Shown: piece after piece, positions 6,964-14,455 of the stretch
How the letters are laid out: each line of letters starts with the position of its first letter
How positions within the stretch are numbered: the stretch's first letter is position 1
DNA from: a virus
Length of the DNA: 28,039 bases
Strand: one strand, 5' to 3'
IMG/VR virus record: IMGVR_UViG_3300017755_000070
Location: 1 to 28,039 of that record
Made by a program: the position numbers and the translations under genes
Notes under the pieces: model-generated
The model's database searches: none
What the model was told of the DNA's origin: nothing
The model's input: the letters and a program-made list of their open reading frames with translations, nothing else

Positions 6964-8916
6964 TTAGATTGCAAAGCCTCCAGGAATATTAATTTGTTTG
7001 AATAAATCTTGATTTATAACTGGTGGTGCTTTTTTACTACCACCCGTTTTTCCTTTACTACTATTATTATTTGTTTGACTTTCTACTTGAATACCTCCAC
7101 CTTTAGGTGCTGATTCCATTCTTTGACCTTCTGATACATAATTAGAACTCTCTGACATAGCAGCGCCTGATGGTGCTTTCTTTGTACCACTATCATAGAT
7201 AGATGGTGAACTACCACCAGAACCAGGTGCCATTGGTTCATTACCATATTGTTCTTGTAGAGCTTTCGTATCAATACCCATACCACCCATGGTGCCACCG
7301 ATTAAACTATCAAGACCGCCTGATACATTCTTTACATTTTTAGCCCTTGATTCCTCTGTTGATTCTTTTCCTTTAAAGTTTTTTATTGCAGGATTATTCG
7401 CCAAATTATTTAATGCACCAAATAAAGCAGTTTGCTTATCTTCACCTTTCGCACTTTTAATACTTTGAATCCCACCTTTTAAATCACCAGTAACAGCGCC
7501 AGCATCTACACCCATATCTTGACCCATGCTACCAAACATACTACTAAAACCTTTTTTGGCCATGCCACCTGCATTTATAGAATCACCACCACCTTTTAGT
7601 TTACCCATCATTGGCATAATATTATTACCAAGCATATCACTTGCACCAGTATTTTTCATGAAGTTACCCATTGCTCCTCGCATACTATCACCTTGTGAAG
7701 ATGCTTGTGCTGGTGCAGTAGAAGTTTTTACCATGTTTTTACGGTCGAAACCACCAGCTTTTGTAACTGTTATTTCATCCATCATTATGGGTTTTCCACC
7801 AGATGGGCCTTTATCTATTATTGGTCCCTCACTAACCTTACTCGGACTTGAATCATCTTTATTTGCAGGTATATTGAGTTCATTAGGATTAGGCCCATTT
7901 GTTTTCTCATTCGTGACTCGTGGTGCATCTCCGTAACTATCGCTACCTGAAGAATCTTTTTTAGAATCTTCTTCAGGTTCTTTTGGAGGTTTACCTGAAA
8001 ACATACTACCGAGAAAAGATTTTATTTTATCAAATACATTTCCTATGATATTAAATAATCCCTCAGCAAAATCATCTGGTATAAGACCTATAGTTAAAAA
8101 TTCAACAAGTCCTTGAAAAGCGTTTGTGAAGCTAAATACTTCACCTTCATTGGCGCCCATAATACCATCATAAATTCCTTTAAGCACAGCGGCAATAGCA
8201 AAAACAATTAAAGCATATGGGCCAGCAACTGCTACTAGAGCTCCACCAGCCATTATTCTTGAAGCCACGGTAGCTAATACCCTTCCACCACCACCAAATA
8301 TAGCTCTTGTTATCCCTTTTTTTATTTTTTTAAATAATTCTCCAGTTTTTGAAAAAACATTTTTAAGTGCCTCTTTAATACGTTTAGCAATTCCCTTTGC
8401 AAACTCGACACCTAATATAGTTGCTAATGTTTGTCCTATACCTCCAGCGCCGCCTGTTAAACCAAGACCTTTTGAAGCTGATCTACCGGTTTTCATACCT
8501 GATTTTTGTTCAACTTTGAACACTCTTCTAAACAACTCTTCAAAGTTTTCTTTTTGTTTTTGTTTATAGAAAAAATCTTCAGCTCTACTTTTCTTTATAA
8601 TTTTTGGTATTTTATCAACATTTTTTGAAATCAGACCTATTTCTTTAGAAATTGTTGGTAATACTGATGAACTTGATAAGATTGATTGTAAACTTTGGTT
8701 TATATTCATCAAAGTAGAATCTACGCCACCCAACTTATTACCAGATTTTTCTGGTACTGGTTTATTATCAGATCCCATTTGTTGAGTTTTTGAACCGCCA
8801 GTTATACTTTTGGCAGCACCAGATAAACTTTTAACAGAACCTTTTACGGCACTTTTAAAAGAACTTTTTATCTGGCCAGCTATAAAGCCACCTACTTGGT
8901 CATACACATCAGCCAT
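6964..8916 (-). CDS. Virion structural protein, best tape-measure candidate (650 aa)
   Basis: It starts directly behind the stop of the gp51-like frame and ends directly before the ATG of its relative, so the three are translationally coupled. It shares with that relative the N-terminal tag (MADVYDQVGGFIAGQIKSSF), a central hydrophobic stretch (about residues 209-251), the FSFTNAFQGLVEF motif (about 259) and a C-terminal stretch of the form I-Q-V-E-S-Q-T-N-N-N. Instead of a lysozyme domain the C-terminal half is a Gly/Met/Ser-rich region (about 400-560). In tailed phages the gene after the frameshifted tail-assembly chaperones is normally the tape measure, and the length is close to T4 gp29 (590). 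No sequence similarity to gp29 was recognised, so the role stays inferred. Confidence 0.75.
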   Translation of the reverse strand: MADVYDQVGGFIAGQIKSSFKSAVKGSVKSLSGAAKSITGGSKTQQMGSDNKPVPEKSGNKLGGVDSTLMNINQSLQSILSSSSVLPTISKEIGLISKNVDKIPKIIKKSRAEDFFYKQKQKENFEELFRRVFKVEQKSGMKTGRSASKGLGLTGGAGGIGQTLATILGVEFAKGIAKRIKEALKNVFSKTGELFKKIKKGITRAIFGGGGRVLATVASRIMAGGALVAVAGPYALIVFAIAAVLKGIYDGIMGANEGEVFSFTNAFQGLVEFLTIGLIPDDFAEGLFNIIGNVFDKIKSFLGSMFSGKPPKEPEEDSKKDSSGSDSYGDAPRVTNEKTNGPNPNELNIPANKDDSSPSKVSEGPIIDKGPSGGKPIMMDEITVTKAGGFDRKNMVKTSTAPAQASSQGDSMRGAMGNFMKNTGASDMLGNNIMPMMGKLKGGGDSINAGGMAKKGFSSMFGSMGQDMGVDAGAVTGDLKGGIQSIKSAKGEDKQTALFGALNNLANNPAIKNFKGKESTEESRAKNVKNVSGGLDSLIGGTMGGMGIDTKALQEQYGNEPMAPGSGGSSPSIYDSGTKKAPSGAAMSESSNYVSEGQRMESAPKGGGIQVESQTNNNSSKGKTGGSKKAPPVINQDLFKQINIPGGFAI

Positions 8917-9120
8917 CTATCTCTTAGCCCTTTGCATTTGTTGTTGTAGCTCAAGTCTTTCTTTTTCTTTTTTCAAGTAATCTACTAATAGAGAGATATA
9001 GATATTTCTTTCCCACGGTATCATATCCTCCAATTCAGACAAACTATACTTATGGTGTTGCATTAAAGCAAAGTTTGTTTCATAATAGTTTTTCAGAGTG
9101 TCATAACGAAAGATTAGACG
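8917..9120 (-). CDS. gp51: gp51-like frame, expressed as -1 frameshift extension of gp26 (67 codons)
   Basis: The -1 frame relative to gp26 is open from the frameshift site for 67 codons to TAG at 8919-8917, abutting the ATG of the next gene. Its product (YDTLKNYYETNFALMQHHK, then YSLSELEDMIPWERNIY and a charged helical end) looks like the small gp51 hub-assembly proteins of T4-like marine phages. Between the preceding in-frame stop and the conserved-looking region there is no ATG, GTG or TTG; the first ATG (codon 20) lies inside the block and lacks a ribosome-binding site. Translation as a gp26-gp51 fusion of 310 residues is therefore the simplest explanation. gp51 acts in baseplate hub assembly in T4; a tape-measure chaperone role is inferred from lambda GT. 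Confidence 0.7.
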   Translation of the reverse strand, partial: RLIFRYDTLKNYYETNFALMQHHKYSLSELEDMIPWERNIYISLLVDYLKKEKERLELQQQMQRAKR

Positions 9121-9848
9121 AAAAAATTTTGCATACCCTTTACAGTAATTTGTTCATTGTGTCCACATTTAGGACAATTAAAATCCAAATCTTTTTTTAC
9201 TTCAGGCATGGTACTAAAGAAGTCCTTAAACTTTTCTAAATCTTTTTGTTGTAATGAATCTACAAATTCTTCTAACTCTTTTTTAGGAGTATCTTTTGCG
9301 TAATACATTTGTTCTTCATCATAAATGTAATCAATACAATCAATTAAAACTTTTAACATAGCTTCATTTTCATTCATTTTATCATACTTCTCAAACATTT
9401 CAAAAGTTGGATACTTTAAACAAACACCAACTTTTTCTGTTATTTGTATTTTATCAACATGATTATCATGTATTGTTGGTTCAATTTCTAATATATTAAC
9501 ATCAAAATCAACAACATGATTACATTTCTTTTCTTCTTCTTCACCATCTACATTCGCATTACATTTATATTTTAAATTTACTACTTCATCAACCGATCTA
9601 GCTCTTAGGTTCATGAATAGATATTCTAAATCGAAAGATGGTAAATTATCTACATCTACTTCATCTAACAAACAGTTTTTTAAAACATTTCTGATTGTTG
9701 TTACTAATTCTTTTGTGTCATCTGATTCTGCTGACATCAAAAAAAGTTTTTGTTCTTTGACCAAAAAAGGTCTATAACGAACTGATTTACCGGATGATAT
9801 AAGTTTCAACTCATACGTTGGTACATCTAGTCTTGGTAATTTAATCAT
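9114..9848 (-). CDS. gp26: gp26-like baseplate hub assembly protein (244 aa)
   Basis: Resembles the T4_baseplate family that contains T4 gp26. It starts with LPRLDVPTYELKLISSGK and a RYRPFLVKEQKLFL block, followed by a helical stretch with FDLEYLFMNLRARS (72-85). Two Cys pairs, Cys96/Cys109 and Cys225/Cys228 (CPKCGH), probably form one zinc ribbon built from distant parts of the chain. The zero-frame protein ends Phe-Phe-Val right after a T TTT TTC slippery sequence, and a fraction of ribosomes is predicted to continue into the gp51-like frame. In T4, gp26 is needed for hub assembly. Here it stands between the tail-tube-type protein and the tape-measure candidates, as a tail chaperone would. 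Confidence 0.85.
   Translation of the reverse strand: MIKLPRLDVPTYELKLISSGKSVRYRPFLVKEQKLFLMSAESDDTKELVTTIRNVLKNCLLDEVDVDNLPSFDLEYLFMNLRARSVDEVVNLKYKCNANVDGEEEEKKCNHVVDFDVNILEIEPTIHDNHVDKIQITEKVGVCLKYPTFEMFEKYDKMNENEAMLKVLIDCIDYIYDEEQMYYAKDTPKKELEEFVDSLQQKDLEKFKDFFSTMPEVKKDLDFNCPKCGHNEQITVKGMQNFFV
9120..9141 (-). promoter_or_regulatory. Putative programmed -1 ribosomal frameshift site in gp26
   Basis: On the - strand the zero-frame codons AAT TTT TTC GTC TAA contain the heptamer T TTT TTC (9126-9120), of the X XXY YYZ type, on which Phe-tRNA can re-pair in both ribosomal sites. An SD-like AAAGGG (9141-9136) lies nine bases upstream, close to the spacing of the stimulator in E. coli dnaX. The zero-frame stop comes two codons later. 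No strong downstream hairpin was seen by eye. Confidence 0.65.
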
Positions 9849-9866
9849 AATTTTTTCACCTATTAA

Positions 9867-10589
9867 TTAAAAAAGATTTCTTACTAAATTCGCACCTTTA
9901 CCTCCAAGTAAAGAAGCTGCAGCTTGACCTATGTCATAACCACCCTCATAAACGGTACTATACTTTTGATATGCAAAAGAAACTGATAGTCTATGAAAAC
10001 CATCATCAGACCAACTTAACGGTTGAGGTGCAACACCAACTGGGTAAGCGTCCTCTAAATTTACAACATAAATTTGTTTTATAAAATCATCATATTGTAT
10101 AATTTTAAGTTGAGTGTAATAACTTGATAATTGACCTTTTGGGAATCTCATATTGTTTGTGTCTGGTGGCATAATAGATTCTGTCCACCTTTCAAATAAT
10201 TTTCTTTCATAAAACTGATTACTGCAAATGAATGTTAAGTTTATATCAGCATATGATCTTTGATAAGGTACTTTAAAGATTGGACCATATATCTTAACAT
10301 CAGCCGTTTGAAATGTTTTTCCTGGTAACTCAGCAGATTCACATTGCAACGCTAAGTATCTTGAAAGAGCTGAAGTTCCTCCAGTAGATCTACCTAATGC
10401 TTTATTTACAACATCAGAGATGTCACCAAATACAGAGTTTGGAAAATTGAGTATTTTTTCTATCACAGAATTACCAACCGATTGATTAATATATGGTGGT
10501 ATCGGTAATATAACCTCAAACCTGGATGGCCTTGCTGGACCATCTTTTCCTTGCATATTTGATAAAAACAAATTAGGTGAAAATGACAT
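9867..10589 (-). CDS. gp54: gp54/gp19-family tail-tube-type protein, probable baseplate-tube initiator (240 aa)
   Basis: The pattern RPSRFEVILPIP near the N-terminus, LALQCESAELPGKTFQTADV in the middle, then YGPIFKVPYQRSY, a FYERKLFERW helix, and YTQLKIIQYDD with the C-terminal YPVGVAPQPLSW, is typical of the contractile-tail tube fold (T4 gp19 family), which also includes the tube initiators gp48 and gp54. Because gp48 is encoded separately and gp26/gp51 follow, gp54 is the most likely identity, though it is shorter than T4 gp54 (320). It could also be a second tube protein. A good AAGGAG ribosome-binding site precedes the start, and a CATAAATA late-promoter octamer lies 23 bases upstream. 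Confidence 0.75.
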   Translation of the reverse strand: MSFSPNLFLSNMQGKDGPARPSRFEVILPIPPYINQSVGNSVIEKILNFPNSVFGDISDVVNKALGRSTGGTSALSRYLALQCESAELPGKTFQTADVKIYGPIFKVPYQRSYADINLTFICSNQFYERKLFERWTESIMPPDTNNMRFPKGQLSSYYTQLKIIQYDDFIKQIYVVNLEDAYPVGVAPQPLSWSDDGFHRLSVSFAYQKYSTVYEGGYDIGQAAASLLGGKGANLVRNLF

Positions 10590-10612
10590 TATGTCTCCTT
10601 GTTAAGTCTAAG

Positions 10613-10620
10613 TATTTATG
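10613..10620 (-). promoter_or_regulatory. Late-promoter-like octamer upstream of gp54
   Basis: CATAAATA on the - strand, one base from the T4 late consensus TATAAATA and matching the NATAAATA form reported for cyanophages. It lies 23 bases before the gp54 ATG and overlaps the gp4 stop codon. It would start a transcript for gp54, gp26/gp51 and the two large structural proteins. Confidence 0.55.
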
Positions 10621-11056
10621 CCAATCCTAAATGTTTTTCTGTTACAAGTTTGAATTCCCAACCACGTTCTTGACAAAATATATCAGCTGCTCGCCATTTT
10701 TCTTGATTTACAGCATATGTGGCGGCTTCTTCTAAAAACTTTTTTGTTTTTCTTTTTTGTTTTGGTGGTTTAGTTTGTCTATCAGGTTTAACTTCTAATA
10801 TAAAAGTTTTTTGTTTTGTCTTTACTATGAAGTCTGGAAAATAACGGTGAACTCTCTGATCAACTGGTGAACGATAACGTATTGGTAATTCTTCAGATGC
10901 CCACCACACAACGGCTTCATTCTCATCAAGATATTTCATCATACGAAGTTCCCATGATGAACGATATATGATATTGCCGGAATTACCATTGTATTTTTTA
11001 GGGTTTTGTGGTGTAAATCGTCCTTTATAATACGTTTTTTCTCGTTTGGATGTCAT
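10616..11056 (-). CDS. gp4: gp4-like head completion nuclease (146 aa)
   Basis: T4 gp4 completes the DNA-filled head and carries a nuclease-like fold. Length and sequence fit: KGRFTPQNPKKY at the N-terminus, YRSSWELRMMKYLDEN (31-46), WWASEELPIRYRSPVD and HRYFPDFIVKT. A PD-(D/E)XK/TnsA-like catalytic set is visible as Glu36, Asp75 and Glu88-x-Lys90 (EVK). A basic Lys/Arg stretch follows at about 92-106, as expected for a DNA-end-binding protein. It is the most upstream gene of the - strand tail operon and is divergent from gp48, with 31 bases between the two start codons. Confidence 0.88.
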   Translation of the reverse strand: MTSKREKTYYKGRFTPQNPKKYNGNSGNIIYRSSWELRMMKYLDENEAVVWWASEELPIRYRSPVDQRVHRYFPDFIVKTKQKTFILEVKPDRQTKPPKQKRKTKKFLEEAATYAVNQEKWRAADIFCQERGWEFKLVTEKHLGLA

Positions 11057-11061
11057 AAATA
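11054..11061 (+). promoter_or_regulatory. Late-promoter-like octamer upstream of gp48
   Basis: CATAAATA on the + strand, 26 bases before the gp48 ATG and with an AAAGGA ribosome-binding site between. Its first three bases are the complement of the divergent gp4 start codon. The spacing is nearly the same as for the copy upstream of gp54, which supports both. It would drive the baseplate operon. Confidence 0.6.
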
Positions 11062-11087
11062 ATATGTATTCAACATAAAGGACTACT

Positions 11088-12428
11088 ATGGCACTTTTCG
11101 GACTCGGAGATATAAAATTTGATAAAGGCCCTGTTAGATCAGGACCTCTTGCACCACTTACTAAATCAAAATATGAAAAAACAAATTTCAGATATCCACT
11201 TGATATAGGTAATGCCGATAAAGGTCATTACATGGTTTTATATATTAAAAAACAAAAGGAAACCAGATTTGGAGGTGAAGGTGAAAGTGATCCCGCTGCC
11301 GGTATGCAATCTGAATCTGGTTTTACTGCAGCCGCAAATCAAAATAAACTAATGGGTGGTGGAGCTGCAGCTTTATCTAAAACAGGAGCCGGTAGTAAAC
11401 TATCAGGTAGTTTAGCAGCTGCTCAAAATTTTGCCACAGGAGTTTCTGCTGGAATTAACTCTGCAGCTGATAAACTTGGTAGTGCCGTGAGTGGTGTAAC
11501 CGACAAAATATCAGAGGTTGGTGGTAACGTACAAGCAGGTTTGAATAATGTATTTGGTATGAAAAAATTACCTCTCGGAGGTAATTCAGCTGCTCAAAGA
11601 AGTGTGATTTCGACAAATATTAAATCAATATCAGCTGATAGGGGTGCAGGTGCAGGAGGTCTGGCAAGGACCGTTTCAGAAACAAAAGCTGCTGTAACAC
11701 TTTATATGCCAGAAACTTTGATGTTTAATTTTTCACAAAGTTTTCAACAAGCAAATGTAGGTAAAGAGTTGATAGGTCAAGTAGCGGCGGCTACTGGTCT
11801 TAACGACCCATCTAAACCTGAGATGAGAAAACCAACAGCAGAATCTGCAGCAAGAATTGCACAAGAAGTTGGGGCCAGAGGAGCAGGTGCATTAACGGGT
11901 AGTCCTAGTAGTGCAGCTGTTGGGGCAGCTATACTTGGTAGTGTTGTAAACCCAATGTTAGAAATGGTTTACTCTTCACCAAATTTTAGGTCTTTTCAAT
12001 TTGATTTTAACTTTTATCCAAGAGATGAAAAAGAGGCTCTTGAAGTGCAAAAGATACTTAAATTATTAATGTTTCATCAAGCACCAGAAATATTAGCTGG
12101 CGCACCTGGATTTTTAGTCCCTCCTTCAGAATTTGATATAAAATTTTATTATGCTGGTAAAGAAAATATGAACATACCGGTTATTGCACCAAATGCCGTT
12201 CTCACAACAATGGATGTAAACTATGCACCACAAGGTGCAAGCTTTTATGAAGTACCAGGTGAAACGAGTCCAACATTAGGTGGGACAGGTATGCCATTTG
12301 CAGTAAATTTAGTTTTACAATTTCAAGAAACAATATTTCTTACTAAAGGTGATTTTCATGATGAAAAAAGTGAAATTAAACCGGCAGGCCAAAAAGCAAG
12401 AAATGATCCAAGTAGGGACTCTTACTAA
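11088..12428 (+). CDS. gp48: gp48-like baseplate tail-tube cap protein (446 aa)
   Basis: gp48 sits on the baseplate hub and starts polymerisation of the tail tube. The family signature FRYPLDIGNADKGHYMVLYI (34-53) is clear. A YMPETLMFNFSQSFQQ block follows near residue 206 and a tube-fold-like C-terminal half (FQFDFNFYPRDEKEALEVQK, then PSEFDIKFYY and NAVLTTMDVNYAP). Between residues about 62 and 195 lies an Ala/Gly/Ser-rich, low-complexity insertion that makes it longer than T4 gp48 (364). Preceded by AAAGGA and a late-promoter-like octamer. First gene of the + strand baseplate operon. Confidence 0.88.
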   Translation: MALFGLGDIKFDKGPVRSGPLAPLTKSKYEKTNFRYPLDIGNADKGHYMVLYIKKQKETRFGGEGESDPAAGMQSESGFTAAANQNKLMGGGAAALSKTGAGSKLSGSLAAAQNFATGVSAGINSAADKLGSAVSGVTDKISEVGGNVQAGLNNVFGMKKLPLGGNSAAQRSVISTNIKSISADRGAGAGGLARTVSETKAAVTLYMPETLMFNFSQSFQQANVGKELIGQVAAATGLNDPSKPEMRKPTAESAARIAQEVGARGAGALTGSPSSAAVGAAILGSVVNPMLEMVYSSPNFRSFQFDFNFYPRDEKEALEVQKILKLLMFHQAPEILAGAPGFLVPPSEFDIKFYYAGKENMNIPVIAPNAVLTTMDVNYAPQGASFYEVPGETSPTLGGTGMPFAVNLVLQFQETIFLTKGDFHDEKSEIKPAGQKARNDPSRDSY

Positions 12429-12442
12429 CAATAGGTAATTAA

Positions 12443-13111
12443 ATGGCAAAATATTTCAAACATTTTCCAAAAACTTTTTATACACCCGATACAGATACGG
12501 ATGGCTTAGATACAGTCACGAATGTTATTGCTAGATTTAAAATAGCAGATGGTCTAATAGAAAATACAAATATGTTCTACCCATATGATGTTCAAGATAC
12601 TGATACACCAGAAATCATTGCAGATAAAATGTATGGTACTCCAGAAAGACATTGGATTGTTTTATCTCTTAATAAAATAATAGACCCACAATGGGACTGG
12701 CCAATGCGACAAGAAAACTTTGTCGAGTATCTAAATAAAAAATATGAAACAGAGGGTACCGGAAATAACACAACAGGTGTATCTTGGGCTTTAGATGAAA
12801 GTAATATTCAGGCTTACTATAAAACAGTAACAAGAACAATTACTGCTGGGGCTTCAAGTAGGGTCTCTCGCAGTAATAGTCAAATAGTAGAGAAACTTGA
12901 GATTGATGCTAGTACATATGCTAATGTTGCCATATCAACCGATAATTATACTTTAAAAGATGGTAATAAAGTTATAGAAACAGTAACAAAATCAACTGAA
13001 AGTTATTATACATATGAGTTCAATTTGAATGAAGCAAAAAGAACAATTAGAATACTACAACCAGATTTTGCACTTGAATTAGATAAATCATTTAAAAAGG
13101 TATTTAGATAA
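12443..13111 (+). CDS. gp53: gp53-like baseplate wedge protein (222 aa)
   Basis: gp53 clamps neighbouring baseplate wedges together around the hub. Recognised by the N-terminal YFKHFPKTFY, ARFKIADGLI with MFYPYDVQDTDTPEIIADK, and the hallmark YGTPERHWIVLSLNKI (64-79) followed by DPQWDWPM, which correspond to the gp53 family pattern of Tyr-Gly-x-x-x-x-His-Trp-Ile-Val-Leu. Length is close to T4 gp53 (196). The stop codon and the ATG of the next gene share one base (TAATG), indicating coupled translation. Confidence 0.9.
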   Translation: MAKYFKHFPKTFYTPDTDTDGLDTVTNVIARFKIADGLIENTNMFYPYDVQDTDTPEIIADKMYGTPERHWIVLSLNKIIDPQWDWPMRQENFVEYLNKKYETEGTGNNTTGVSWALDESNIQAYYKTVTRTITAGASSRVSRSNSQIVEKLEIDASTYANVAISTDNYTLKDGNKVIETVTKSTESYYTYEFNLNEAKRTIRILQPDFALELDKSFKKVFR

Positions 13112-14454
13112 TGGCTGAAGAGCTCCGTGACTCGCAACAGTTTCATGTTAACGAGTTAGTAATCGTATCAAAAGGTGAATCAATAGATATAAAAGAAATT
13201 TTTTCAGAATTAAATCTGTTTGATTCTTTGTATATGCCTGTAATGAGTGGTAAACTTATAATATCAGATTCTACAGGGTTATCATCAAAACTTTTATTTG
13301 ATGGTTCAGAGGTTTTATTAATTGATGTATCAAAAGTAGAAGGTTCTGATATAGGGCAATTTAAAAAAGCATTTAGAATATATAAACAGTCTGATCGTAT
13401 GCCAGCCACAGAGAGAACAGAACAATATGTTTTAAGTTTTGTTTCTGATGAACTTCTTTTTTCAGACCAACAACGTGTAAATCAGTCATACAGAATGACT
13501 TATATGGAAATGGTCGAGAGAATAATGATAGACTATTTGAAAATACCACCAAATAACTTAAATGGAGTTTATGAAGAATCAGCCGGTGTTCGTGACATAA
13601 TAATACCAAATTTAAGACCAATTGAAGCTATACAATGGCTTGCTAAAAAAGCAGTTAATATGGATAACTCTCCTAGTTACATATTTTTTCAAAACTTAAT
13701 AGGATATAACTTTATAACTATATCTAAACTTTTGTCTGAACCTGATATTATAGATATTAATTTTAAAACAAAAAATCAAAACGATAGCGCTTCTGCATTA
13801 TCAGAATTATCTACGGCAAGATCTTTTGAAGTTGTATCACAATCTGATGGAATTAAAAAAACACGAGCTGGGGTAAATGCTGGTACTTTTATTGGATTTG
13901 ATCCTTTAACTCGTATGATTTCAAGAAAATCTATGTCGTATAGTGACCATTATGACAATATGAAGCACTCAAATGACACACCAAATTTCGCTGCACAAAT
14001 AAATAAAGATGGCATTTTAAACACGGCTATGTATGATTCAAAAATTGTTTTAGATACATTCAGCACAGCAAGACAATTAAGTCAGTATGTCAAATCACAT
14101 GATCCAGAATCAATTGCATATGGTTCAAGAACAGAGGATTATGTTTTTCAAAGAAAAGCATTATTTCAAAATTTAGATTCTAAAAAAATCAACATAGTTA
14201 TGCCCGGTAATTTTCAACTCACAACTGGTTTTAATGTAAATGTAGATGTGCCATTCTTTGGAAGTAAAGAAGAAGGAGATGAAAACAAAGATCCTAGTTT
14301 ATCTGGTAAATATTTAATTGTAGGATCAAGACATATTATAAAAGGTGATCCTGCGACACATGAAACAGTTATAGAGTGTGCTTCAACATCTTCTGACCAA
14401 GAATTTATAACAGAAAGTACATCTTCACAAACCGAAGCATTAGAGTCTTATTAA
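13111..14454 (+). CDS. gp27: gp27-like baseplate hub protein (447 aa)
   Basis: gp27 forms the trimeric ring of the hub that connects gp5 to the tail tube. The sequence has the features of the marine gp27 group: FHVNELVIVSKGESIDIKE at the start, an N-terminal domain with SLYMPVMSGKLIISD, the RMTYMEMVERIMIDYLK helix and LRPIEAIQWLAKKAV (about 169-183), and a C-terminal domain with LTTGFNVNVDVPFF and KYLIVGSRHIIKGD before the ending. Position directly ahead of gp5, its binding partner, and behind gp53 supports the call. Slightly longer than T4 gp27 (391). Confidence 0.85.
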   Translation: MAEELRDSQQFHVNELVIVSKGESIDIKEIFSELNLFDSLYMPVMSGKLIISDSTGLSSKLLFDGSEVLLIDVSKVEGSDIGQFKKAFRIYKQSDRMPATERTEQYVLSFVSDELLFSDQQRVNQSYRMTYMEMVERIMIDYLKIPPNNLNGVYEESAGVRDIIIPNLRPIEAIQWLAKKAVNMDNSPSYIFFQNLIGYNFITISKLLSEPDIIDINFKTKNQNDSASALSELSTARSFEVVSQSDGIKKTRAGVNAGTFIGFDPLTRMISRKSMSYSDHYDNMKHSNDTPNFAAQINKDGILNTAMYDSKIVLDTFSTARQLSQYVKSHDPESIAYGSRTEDYVFQRKALFQNLDSKKINIVMPGNFQLTTGFNVNVDVPFFGSKEEGDENKDPSLSGKYLIVGSRHIIKGDPATHETVIECASTSSDQEFITESTSSQTEALESY

Positions 14455-14455
14455 A

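Noticed and set aside
8917-9063. Independent short gp51 starting at the internal ATG (9063 on the - strand)
   Set aside because: It lacks a ribosome-binding site and would cut off the conserved-looking YDTLKNYYETNFAL part. The upstream out-of-frame ATG at about 9105 meets a stop after three codons.
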